A stretch of DNA of 64,000 nt from Pseudobutyrivibrio sp. YE44. GTDB taxonomy: Bacteria > Bacillota > Clostridia > Lachnospirales > Lachnospiraceae. Position numbers and translations under genes: made by a program. The notes beneath the pieces are model-generated. The model ran no database searches, was not told where the DNA came from, and saw only the letters and a program-made list of their open reading frames with translations. The stretch spans positions 496,001-560,000 of the forward strand of contig NZ_FMXT01000002.1 in NCBI RefSeq assembly GCF_900104335.1, written 5' to 3'. The first letter of the stretch is position 1. Every line of letters begins with the position of its first letter. Of this stretch, positions 36,379-44,535 are shown piece by piece.

Positions 36379-37581
36379 TTAATTGCCAGTTTTTATTATT
36401 CTTAGACTTCTGTCTAAAATACCATTGAATTTTGCAATGGCCATTCCATAATTCACAATAGGAACGCCCTGCTGCTTGCAGCGCTTCGTTCTGCTTTGCA
36501 TCTCGGCTTCATTAACCATACATCCGCCGCAGTGAACTACAAGCTTATACTTTGTTAAATCCTCAGGAAAATCATTTCCAGAGGTAAACTCAAATCTCAC
36601 ATCCTTGCCAGTGAAGTTTTTAATCCAACCTGGAAGCTTTACCGTACCTATGTCGTTACATTGACGATGATGGGTACAAGCCTCAGAAATGAGAACTGTA
36701 TCATTATCTTCAAGCTTTTCTAGAGCTGCTACACCTTCCAGCTGTGTGGCAAGGCTTCCTCTGTAGCGCGCCATCAAAATACTAAAGGATGTAAGTTCTA
36801 TTTCCTCAGGTACGATTTTTGATACCTGCTGAAAAGCCTGTGAATCAGTGATTACCAGTGAAACCTTGCTATTTTCCTCAAGAGCTTCACGAAGCTCTTC
36901 TGGCTGACAACAAATAATCTTGCAATTGTTGTCAAGCAGGTCTCTGAGAACCATCTGTTGAGGAAGAATTACTCTTCCCTTTGGAGCAGATTCGTCGATT
37001 GGAATTACCAGGACAACTGTACTTTTCTCCTGCACCAAATCTGCAACTAAAACCTGTTCCTTTTCTTTTATCTGTGGAAGCAACTTAATCAAGGCTTCCT
37101 TTACTGAGCTCATATCATCGCTAGTGGCATCTAAATAGATAAGCTGCTCATCAGATGATATCTCATTAAAGCTGTGCCCCTCTGCCTCATCCACATGATT
37201 TTCAATTATTATATGAGGAAGCTTTCTTTCTTCAACTATCTTGATGAAATCAGCCTCTTCTTCTGTAAGAGTTTGGTTTCTGGCATCTAACACCAGTACC
37301 ACAATATCTATCTCATCAAGGATGCGATAGGTTCTGTGTTTGCGAAGTTCTCCAAGCTCTCCCTCATCATCAAAACCAGCTGTATCGATGATTACCACTG
37401 GGCCAATTGGAAGAATCTCCATGGCCTTTTTAACCGGATCAGTGGTGGTACCTTTGTGGTCTGACACAAGTGATACTGGCTGATTGGTGAGCTTATTAAC
37501 TATGCTTGACTTGCCAGCGTTCCTAATTCCGAAAAAACCTATGTGAGTACGCTGACCGCTTGACACATCATTCAAAGTCAT
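36379..37581 (-). CDS. hydF: [FeFe]-hydrogenase maturation GTPase HydF
   Basis: HydF is the scaffold GTPase that carries the 2Fe precursor to the hydrogenase. The 400-residue protein has an N-terminal Era-like GTPase with the P-loop in RNAGKSS near residue 20 and DTAGFDD at G3. A dimerisation domain follows. The C-terminal cluster domain has CTHHRQC and HCGGC supplying the Fe-S ligands. The start is placed at ATG 37581 behind GAGGTG. It lies 26 bp upstream of the hydrogenase-like gene. Confidence 0.95.
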   Translation of the reverse strand: MTLNDVSSGQRTHIGFFGIRNAGKSSIVNKLTNQPVSLVSDHKGTTTDPVKKAMEILPIGPVVIIDTAGFDDEGELGELRKHRTYRILDEIDIVVLVLDARNQTLTEEEADFIKIVEERKLPHIIIENHVDEAEGHSFNEISSDEQLIYLDATSDDMSSVKEALIKLLPQIKEKEQVLVADLVQEKSTVVLVIPIDESAPKGRVILPQQMVLRDLLDNNCKIICCQPEELREALEENSKVSLVITDSQAFQQVSKIVPEEIELTSFSILMARYRGSLATQLEGVAALEKLEDNDTVLISEACTHHRQCNDIGTVKLPGWIKNFTGKDVRFEFTSGNDFPEDLTKYKLVVHCGGCMVNEAEMQSRTKRCKQQGVPIVNYGMAIAKFNGILDRSLRIIKTGN

Positions 37582-37669
37582 TTTACACCTCATAAGTCAC
37601 CTGCGGTGACAGCTTCTCCTCAAGAAGAAGCCTATTGTATTATAGTAAAAATATTTGTATATTTAATGA

Positions 37670-39112
37670 CTAAAATCTGAAATCTCTACGATTAGAATTC
37701 TTAATAGCCTCGATATTTTCCTCAGCCGTCTTTCTGACATTTTCCTTTGGAATCTTCTTAAGCTCTTCCTCAATCATCTTGTAACCAACCTTCTTTGTTT
37801 CCTCAGAAGCGTAATCAACAAGATACTCTGTAAGAGTCATCAAAGCGTTTGGATGACAACAGTTGATAATCTGACCCGTCTTGCAAAGAGACATGAAACG
37901 ATCTCCAGTACGTCCTGCACGATAGCATGCTGTACAGAATGAAGGAATATGACCTGTCTCCATAAGCCACTTAACAACCTCATCAAGAGTACGCTGATCA
38001 GAAACATCGAACTGCTCTGTGTCGTGAGGTCTTTCTTCCTCTGTGTAGCCACCAACTGATGTACGGCTGGCACCAGAAACCTGTGAAATACCAACCTGAA
38101 GCATCTTGCGACGAACCTCCTCAGACTCACGAGTAGAAATAATCATACCTGTGTAAGGAACAGCGATTCTGATACAAGCTGCAATCTTTGTGAACATCTC
38201 GTCTGGAATAGAGTTGTCAAATACATCTGGATCAATATCATCAGCATGCTTTACACGTGGAACTGAGATAGTGTGTGGGCCAACCCCATGAACTGCCTCA
38301 AGATGCTCTGCATGCATAAGAAGACCAGCGAATTCGTACTTGTAGCTCTCAAGTCCAAAAAGAACACCAAGACCTACATCGTCGATTCCACCTTCCATAG
38401 CACGGTCCATTGCCTCTGTATGATATGCATAATCATGCTTTGGACCTGTAGGATGAAGCTCCTCATAGCTCTTTTTATTGTAAGTCTCCTGGAAGAGGAT
38501 GTATGTTCCAATACCTGCATCCTTGAGCTTGCGATAGTTTTCAACTGTTGTAGCAGCAATATTGACATTGACACGTCTGATATCGCCATTTTTATGATGA
38601 ATGCTATAAATTGTGTTGATGCACTCTAAGATGTACTCGATAGGATTGTTTACTGGATCCTCACCTGCCTCAATAGCAAGTCTCTTGTGACCCATGTCCT
38701 GAAGTGCAATAACCTCAGCCTTAACTTCTTCCTGAGTAAGCTTCTTACGGCCGATATGCTTATTCTTTAAGTGATATGGACAATATACACAGCCATTTAC
38801 ACAATAATTTGAAAGATAAAGTGGTGCAAAAAGCACGATACGGTTGCCATAGAAAGCATCCTTGATTTCCTGTGCAACCTGATACATCTTCTCAATGTAC
38901 TTTGGTTCTTCGCAGGCAAGAAGTACTGATGCCTCACGGTGAGTAAGACCGCTACATACACATCCCTCTGCTGTCTTTACTGGACGAGCCTTTTCCAAAA
39001 GCTGTTCAATAAGTTCAAAATTGTTTTTGTTGGCCTCAGCATAGGCAATTGTATCAAGGATTTCCTGATTGTCTATGAACTCCTCAGCCTTTAGAGAATT
39101 TACATTGTACAT
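37670..39112 (-). CDS. hydG: [FeFe]-hydrogenase maturase HydG
   Basis: HydG is a radical-SAM tyrosine lyase that makes the CO and CN ligands of the H-cluster. The 480-residue protein has the CVNGCVYC motif (CxxxCxxC) near residue 96 and a C-terminal auxiliary cluster region with CTACYRAGRTGD and later cysteines, which separates it from the related ThiH. It starts at ATG 39112 with AGAGGTAG, 19 bp after hydE, and is followed by hydF. Confidence 0.95.
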   Translation of the reverse strand: MYNVNSLKAEEFIDNQEILDTIAYAEANKNNFELIEQLLEKARPVKTAEGCVCSGLTHREASVLLACEEPKYIEKMYQVAQEIKDAFYGNRIVLFAPLYLSNYCVNGCVYCPYHLKNKHIGRKKLTQEEVKAEVIALQDMGHKRLAIEAGEDPVNNPIEYILECINTIYSIHHKNGDIRRVNVNIAATTVENYRKLKDAGIGTYILFQETYNKKSYEELHPTGPKHDYAYHTEAMDRAMEGGIDDVGLGVLFGLESYKYEFAGLLMHAEHLEAVHGVGPHTISVPRVKHADDIDPDVFDNSIPDEMFTKIAACIRIAVPYTGMIISTRESEEVRRKMLQVGISQVSGASRTSVGGYTEEERPHDTEQFDVSDQRTLDEVVKWLMETGHIPSFCTACYRAGRTGDRFMSLCKTGQIINCCHPNALMTLTEYLVDYASEETKKVGYKMIEEELKKIPKENVRKTAEENIEAIKNSNRRDFRF

Positions 39113-39131
39113 TTATACTACCTCTTTTCTA

Positions 39132-40184
39132 TTAAAAACCTGCCCTGTTACCAACATCTTCAACGATTTCATATCCGATAGAGGATATACGATTTTTAAG
39201 ACAGTTAACGCACTCTGCTGCTTCTTCGCCGGTACAAATTTTGTTGTCGTACAAGGTGTATTTCTTACGAACATTTACCGGAGAAAGATTAGGCATTACA
39301 ACATTGGCACCAGCCAGGATGCCCTTTTCGCGCCCCTGTGGGTGTATAGTGCCAAGTGCTGTAGTTGCAGGTAATAACACCTGCGGATAAATGATTCTAA
39401 TAAGGGATAAGCACAACAATGTGGTTTCTAAGGTGCCACTCTTTTCTTTTGAAAAAGGTGTATCCTTATGGCTGATAAACGGCCCGATACCACACATATC
39501 TGGCTTAAATTCCTCAACAAACTTTAAATCCATAGCTAGGTCATAAGGTGTCTGACCTGGGGATTCCACCATAAATCCTGCTCCCACTTGATAGCCTATC
39601 TCTTTTAATGTCTTGAGACAAGTCATTCTGTTCTCCCAAGAGAGATTCTCTGGGTGAAGCTTTGCATAAAGCAGTGGATTGGCGGTTTCATGTCTAAGTA
39701 AATATCTATCTGCCCCAGCGTCAAAATAAGCCTGATAGCTTTCTCTTGAACGCTCACCTATTGAAAGTGTAACCGCAACATCTGGATGCGCCTTTTTAAT
39801 TGAGCGGACAATATCACAAACGTCCTGATCAGAAAAAGCGAAATCCTCGCCTCCCTGCAGGACTACTGTCCTATAGCCCAATTTATAACCCGTATCTGCA
39901 CATTCCATAATGTCCGATTTGGACAAACGATATCTCTCACATTGATTATTATCTCGCCTGATTCCACAGTAATAACAATTATTTCTGCAGAAATTCGTAA
40001 ACTCCACTAAGCCACGAGTAAACACCTTGTTTCCATAATACTGTTTCTGATATGCACGTGCATACTCAGCCGCAAGCTCCATAAGCTCACCGTCAGCATT
40101 CTTCAACAAGTACTCGTATTCCTCAACTGAAAGCGAATGATTAATATTTAGTTCATCAAGTAATTTCTTTGAATCTAAATCCAT
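39132..40184 (-). CDS. hydE: [FeFe]-hydrogenase maturase HydE
   Basis: HydE is a radical-SAM enzyme of H-cluster assembly, acting after HydG. The 350 residues form a full TIM barrel. The cluster motif CRNNCYYC is near residue 67, and GGED near 115 follows the family pattern. It is the first gene of the operon hydE, hydG, hydF and hydrogenase-like protein, all on the minus strand with gaps of 19-76 bp. It starts at ATG 40184 with AATAGGAT. Confidence 0.93.
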   Translation of the reverse strand: MDLDSKKLLDELNINHSLSVEEYEYLLKNADGELMELAAEYARAYQKQYYGNKVFTRGLVEFTNFCRNNCYYCGIRRDNNQCERYRLSKSDIMECADTGYKLGYRTVVLQGGEDFAFSDQDVCDIVRSIKKAHPDVAVTLSIGERSRESYQAYFDAGADRYLLRHETANPLLYAKLHPENLSWENRMTCLKTLKEIGYQVGAGFMVESPGQTPYDLAMDLKFVEEFKPDMCGIGPFISHKDTPFSKEKSGTLETTLLCLSLIRIIYPQVLLPATTALGTIHPQGREKGILAGANVVMPNLSPVNVRKKYTLYDNKICTGEEAAECVNCLKNRISSIGYEIVEDVGNRAGF

Positions 40185-40270
40185 ATCCTATTAATGAGAA
40201 AATATATCGTTTATTTTTTCACAAAGTATACTATATCATAATTTAACTAGGGTTAAAGTTTTATTTTCAA

Positions 40271-40882
40271 TACAAAAAGCTACTATATTCTAGGATACTT
40301 TCCGCCTCCACCTTCCCCTATTCTCTTGCCACCCTCTGGCAGCCTCTTTTTCTATTATAACTCCATCTCTCCTCCTCTGCACACCCCGCAGCCACACAGT
40401 CAGGGCCTCAGTACTTTTGTGGGCATGATTGCCGGAGAATTTTGCATTTTCTTAATGCTACAAACGGGCTTTCAGTAGGTGTCTTTTCGTTGGTGTTGCA
40501 CTTTGAAGCTACTGTATGTATTGCACAGACACTAGAAGTATTCATTAATTCTCCTATCAGCTATATACATATTAAGTGTCTTCATACTCCATTCACCAAG
40601 TGGAATTAACTAAAAAATAGTGTGTGTCTGTGCAATACATACTGTAGCGACAAAAGTGCAATGAATCGAAAAGACGCCTACAATAAAGAAAGCGCAGTGT
40701 AGCATTTAGAAAATGCAAATTCTTTGGCTTTGCCACAAAAGTACTGAGGCCCCGACCGTGTGGCTGCGGGGGCGTGCCTAGAGCTGGGATGAAGTTTTAG
40801 TGAATATAGGGAGGCTGCCAGAGGGTGGCCTGGGGATATGGGAAGGTGGAGGCGGATGTAGGTACTGGGGTAGCTTTTTGTA
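40271..40882. repeat. Long imperfect palindrome, copy C (about 612 bp, inverted)
   Basis: This is the third family member, in opposite orientation to A and B. The ends 40271-40315 and 40841-40882 pair closely, as do two more GC-rich stems (about 40327-40350 with 40804-40830, and about 40380-40430 with 40735-40772). None of these stems matches A or B. The core pieces GCATTTTCTTAATGC and CGCAGTGTAGCATTTAGAAA are shared. The middle is short: one inner arm and the central double hairpin found in A and B are gone, so C is a deletion form. It separates hydE from the genes to the right. Confidence 0.78.
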
Positions 40883-40886
40883 CAAA

Positions 40887-40923
40887 AAAGACGTAACAAC
40901 TCTCCCAAATTGTTACGTCTTTA
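40887..40923 (-). terminator. Intrinsic terminator beside palindrome C
   Basis: AAAGACGTAACAA and TTGTTACGTCTTT form a 13-bp stem with T runs on the minus side. It lies 15 bp after the 30-aa frame at 40938. Confidence 0.75.
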
Positions 40924-40937
40924 GTGGCATTTGAATA

Positions 40938-41030
40938 TTACTTTTTAAGATTGGCTTTAACTTGCCTTCTTGTGTGGTAATTCTCTACCATTGTTCTGAA
41001 AATTCTCATTTTCAAAATCAACACCTTCAT
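40938..41030 (-). CDS. Possible 30-aa basic peptide or gene remnant
   Basis: A frame starting ATG 41030, with GAGGT about 11 bases upstream, encodes MKVLILKMRIF and a basic tail rich in Arg and Lys, then stops just before a strong terminator. In a neighbouring frame the same stretch reads as an acidic peptide (AEKDDEVACYEG) continuous with upstream coding-like codons broken by two stops near 41070-41085. So it may instead be the decayed end of an older gene. The remaining 110 bp to 41178 also show only this broken frame. I do not recognise either product. Confidence 0.3.
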   Translation of the reverse strand: MKVLILKMRIFRTMVENYHTRRQVKANLKK

Positions 41031-41178
41031 AACATGCTACCTCATCATCTTTTTCCGCAGTTTATTTGAACTAAATAAATTGTGTCTTTATTGTGAACAT
41101 GCCCTTCACGATTATCACTTTACCATTACTTACAGTAACAAACAAGGCCTTGGCAAGATTATCTTCTTTTTGGCAAAA

Positions 41179-41210
41179 AGGAAGCAACCTGAAACCTCCA
41201 AGTTGCTTCC
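41179..41210 (-). terminator. Intrinsic terminator of the surface-protein gene
   Basis: GGAAGCAAC and GTTGCTTCC with CTTGG/TCAGG inside, followed by TTTTT on the minus strand, 12 bp past the stop. Confidence 0.85.
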
Positions 41211-41221
41211 TAATAATTGTT

Positions 41222-43426
41222 TTATTGATTTAATTTATCGATAATTTTTGCTGCACGATGACGCTTTATCTCAAGGATGGCAACACCTCCACCTGCTACA
41301 AAAACACCTGCCAATCCAACGAACCATCTGCTTCTTTCCATTAATCCAGAAAGTGTAATTCCAAGAGGTGTGTCCTCATCTGGAATCTCGATGACAATCT
41401 TTGGAACGGAAGATGGCTTCTTCTTTGTTTCAGAAGAATCCTTACCTGAGGAGATAGCAGAATTATCAGCCTCATTGGAAGCGTCAAACTGGGCTACCAT
41501 ATTGCTTCTTGCATATCGGCCAACAGTTGTTACCTCTGTAACTTCAGGAGCCTCTGTGACTTCTTCGGTAAGCTCTTTTTCTATATCCTGCTCAAGAGTG
41601 TTTATCTGAGCAAGACTATAGGTTCCAGAAACCATCGATGTAGATTCCTCTTCAGTCTGAAGTTGACTGCCTGGATTAAGCTTTGCAGCGAATCTTGAAG
41701 TAAAGATATCCTTGGCTTCTGTAAGGGAATTCTTTGCTTTTTCAAGATTGTCCTTGGCCAATCCGTAGGTTTCCTTGGCTGAATTCAACTGCATTTCCAA
41801 ACGGATAATATTTGTCATGGAAATAACTGTGCCAGTGTTATCAAGAGTGTCTAAGCGCTGTTGGATTTCTGCCACCTTTTCGCTAGCTGCCTGGTACTGA
41901 TTCTTGGCATCCACAACGGATTTGATAAGGTTATCATAAGCTGTAACCTTTGCTCTTGCACCTGAAACATAGGAGGTGTAGTCTGTGGAGTCGTCCATCC
42001 ATAATGGGCTGCCGGTGTCAGTAAACTTTTTATCAAGCCTTGAATAAACCTTGGCAGAATATGTGCCCACTGTTTCATATTGGCGCTCTGCTGATTTGTA
42101 GCTTGTATTCCAATCGTCGTTAAAGGTAAGGTCTACCTTGTATTCTTCTCGGTCTGGAGTGAAGCTTTTCTGTACGAGCCTTTGTGCCGCAGCAACAGAT
42201 GAACTGCGTGTAGCAGTCTTCATGGTTCGAACACTATCATACACCCCATCATACTCAAACAGTGGAAGGTAAGTTGTGTTGTCAATCTCGACTTTGCCAT
42301 TTAGCTTTTCTGCTTCTTCCTTATTTAGAACTACAGGCTGGCCTGTAACATCGTTGTATTGATATGTAAGTTCCTTGGTGTATAACTGAATCTGGCCAGT
42401 TGCTTCATCAACCACATATCCATAATTGGCATTTACTGTTCTAAGGACGTTGCCACTTTCGTCAGTAATATCGTAGCTTACCTGAAGGAGGCCTTCCTCA
42501 TCAGTGGTCACAGATGAGAAGTTTGAAATCTTCTGACCTTCCTTGAGCTCCTCCGTAGTTGGTATGTAGTAATTCTCCAAAACAGCTGTAACATACTTTA
42601 CTGTGTCAGCAGATTTATTATCCTCTGCTGCAAGTAAAGCATCAACACCTGCATCTGTCAGCTCTGTTCTGGCTTCGCTAAGCTGCTTTTCAAGCTCCTG
42701 AAGCTTTGTCTGAATTGCCTCTAAGGATTCGTTTGCAGAAACCATCTCCTCTTTGGCTGTGGCAACATTGCTGTTGTAGGCTGCAAGTGCAGTATCGTAA
42801 TCGTCCTTGGCAGCAGTATAATCTGCCATTGCCTGGTCGTATTTTTCTGTAGCAGAATCAAAGGCTGTGGTTGCTTCCTCAACAGTCTTTGTTGTATCGG
42901 CAATAAGAACCTCAGCATCTGTCTTTGTTGTGGAATCTTGAGCTACAACAATGACTGCATTTTCTGCATCAACGGCTGCCTGACTTGTGGTCTCCTGTAC
43001 TGCGGATGAAACCTCACCAGCATCAGTGGTAGCTTGATCAACCTGCCCAACTGCATTCTCCATAGCTTCTGCAGCCTTGGCTACATTATCTGTAGACACA
43101 CAAGTAGAATCCACCGCATCTTTCGCCAAAGTCTCTTCCTTAGATATATCATCAACCTGCTGTTCATACTGTCCATCAAGGGCTTCTTCACCAGCAGAGT
43201 CCTTAAGATTCTCGCTTACGCCGGAATTATTCAATTGTTCTGATAAATTGGAAACATCATCCGCCACGTCTGTTTCACTGGAACTTGCGATTTCCTGCTC
43301 CTGGACCTCTTCCTTTACGTCCACCTCATCCTCAGCTTCCATGGCATATGCGGTTAAACTGACAGGTGAGGATAATAATAGAGCAGATAAACCCATGGAC
43401 ATGGCTTGAATTTTACGATTTCTCAT
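41222..43426 (-). CDS. Large coiled-coil cell-surface protein
   Basis: The function is unknown. The 734-residue protein has a signal peptide (about 1-28). An acidic Ser/Glu/Asp-rich segment runs to about 120, then Ala-rich coiled coil (about 130-260). A globular middle (about 270-480) and a second coiled coil (about 500-590) follow. An outer stalk precedes the motif EDTPLG and a single membrane helix near 700-720, with a basic tail. This is the layout of a wall-spanning, membrane-anchored protein; no LPXTG sortase motif is seen. The start is ATG 43426 with AAGGAC at nine bases. It sits downstream of a LytTR regulator. Confidence 0.7.
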   Translation of the reverse strand: MRNRKIQAMSMGLSALLLSSPVSLTAYAMEAEDEVDVKEEVQEQEIASSSETDVADDVSNLSEQLNNSGVSENLKDSAGEEALDGQYEQQVDDISKEETLAKDAVDSTCVSTDNVAKAAEAMENAVGQVDQATTDAGEVSSAVQETTSQAAVDAENAVIVVAQDSTTKTDAEVLIADTTKTVEEATTAFDSATEKYDQAMADYTAAKDDYDTALAAYNSNVATAKEEMVSANESLEAIQTKLQELEKQLSEARTELTDAGVDALLAAEDNKSADTVKYVTAVLENYYIPTTEELKEGQKISNFSSVTTDEEGLLQVSYDITDESGNVLRTVNANYGYVVDEATGQIQLYTKELTYQYNDVTGQPVVLNKEEAEKLNGKVEIDNTTYLPLFEYDGVYDSVRTMKTATRSSSVAAAQRLVQKSFTPDREEYKVDLTFNDDWNTSYKSAERQYETVGTYSAKVYSRLDKKFTDTGSPLWMDDSTDYTSYVSGARAKVTAYDNLIKSVVDAKNQYQAASEKVAEIQQRLDTLDNTGTVISMTNIIRLEMQLNSAKETYGLAKDNLEKAKNSLTEAKDIFTSRFAAKLNPGSQLQTEEESTSMVSGTYSLAQINTLEQDIEKELTEEVTEAPEVTEVTTVGRYARSNMVAQFDASNEADNSAISSGKDSSETKKKPSSVPKIVIEIPDEDTPLGITLSGLMERSRWFVGLAGVFVAGGGVAILEIKRHRAAKIIDKLNQ

Positions 43427-43515
43427 AAACAATTTGTCCTTCTTAGTTTAGCGTCTCCCTATAGTTACCCTAATTTTTATAGTGTATTTCGTTATATACT
43501 TTAACAAAACCAGAA

Positions 43516-43573
43516 GAAGACGCAATACGTTTGGCAAAAACTGACGTTTTTTGACAAAAAGTATTGCGTCTTC
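43516..43573. repeat. 13-bp-stem inverted repeat between regulator and surface protein
   Basis: GAAGACGCAATAC and GTATTGCGTCTTC pair perfectly with a 32-base spacer containing TTGGCAAAAA and TTTTTTGACAAAAA, themselves partly complementary. It could terminate the regulator transcript or be a binding site in front of the surface-protein gene. Confidence 0.6.
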
Positions 43574-43655
43574 CAATATTTTACTAGACTCTATTAAATT
43601 TTTGAGGATTTTAAAAATCTTCTAAATCTTAATTCTCACTATGGATTATAAATCT

Positions 43656-44369
43656 CTATTGAGCATTGAAAAGATAGTCCTGAATCTTCTGTTTTATATC
43701 TGCAACCTTCTTTGCTGATATAGGATAAACAGTTCTGTCATCCAAGTACACATCCGCTCCATCAACTCTATCTATGAAATCCATGTTCACGATAATACCT
43801 CTGTTGATCATTATGAAGCGTCTATCTGAACCTGCCATACTTAGGAACTCTCCGGAGGTTAGTCGCACTCTAGAGGTTGTTCCGTCATCCTTGTGAATCT
43901 CAAGATAATGGCCGTCTGTGGTTACAGAAATAATATTCTTCAGATAAATTCTCTCATCCACAGCACCCACAGAAATCTTTATGAAAATTGCATCTATAGG
44001 TGTGTGTTCCACAATTTCAGAAATCAACAAATCAATTCTTTCAATTGTAAATGGCTTTGTAATGTAATCAAAAGCATGGAGCGAGAATGCATCTGGATAA
44101 TGTCCATCAGATGCAGTCATAAAAATTAGAAATGTTCGTTCAGAAAGTTCACGAAGCTTTTTTGCTGTTTCGATGCCATCCATATCTGGCATAAAGATGT
44201 CCATAAAAACGATGTCGAATCGACGGTCCTTTAAGGCCTCTATAAAAGCTGGGCCTGATTCAAACTCTTCCACATCAAACTGAAGAGTTCTTGCACTAGC
44301 GACCTTTTCTACCATCATTTTCAGCTGCATTCTAAATAAGCCTTCATCATCAATAACTGCTACTCTCAT
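43656..44369 (-). CDS. LytTR-family response regulator
   Basis: This is a transcription regulator of 237 residues. A receiver domain with the phosphate-accepting Asp in VFMDIFMP near residue 52 occupies 1-120. A LytTR DNA-binding domain covers about 135-235, with TTDGHYLEIH and FIMINRGIIVNMDFI. It starts at ATG 44369 with GGGGAGGCAAG. It is divergent from a hybrid histidine kinase 166 bp away and upstream of a surface-protein gene. The kinase that feeds it is not certain, since LytTR regulators often pair with HPK10 kinases, which this one is not. Confidence 0.9.
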   Translation of the reverse strand: MRVAVIDDEGLFRMQLKMMVEKVASARTLQFDVEEFESGPAFIEALKDRRFDIVFMDIFMPDMDGIETAKKLRELSERTFLIFMTASDGHYPDAFSLHAFDYITKPFTIERIDLLISEIVEHTPIDAIFIKISVGAVDERIYLKNIISVTTDGHYLEIHKDDGTTSRVRLTSGEFLSMAGSDRRFIMINRGIIVNMDFIDRVDGADVYLDDRTVYPISAKKVADIKQKIQDYLFNAQ

Positions 44370-44535
44370 CTTGCCTCCCCGTATGCAAAGTCGCATATTT
44401 CTTCTTATTTGCTATAATACCACAAATTTATCTGTATGATAATGAAAATTGTATAAACATTATATATAATATTAATGAATATTATTTGTAACTGTTAAAA
44501 TATATAACGATACATACACAATTAAGGTGAACATA

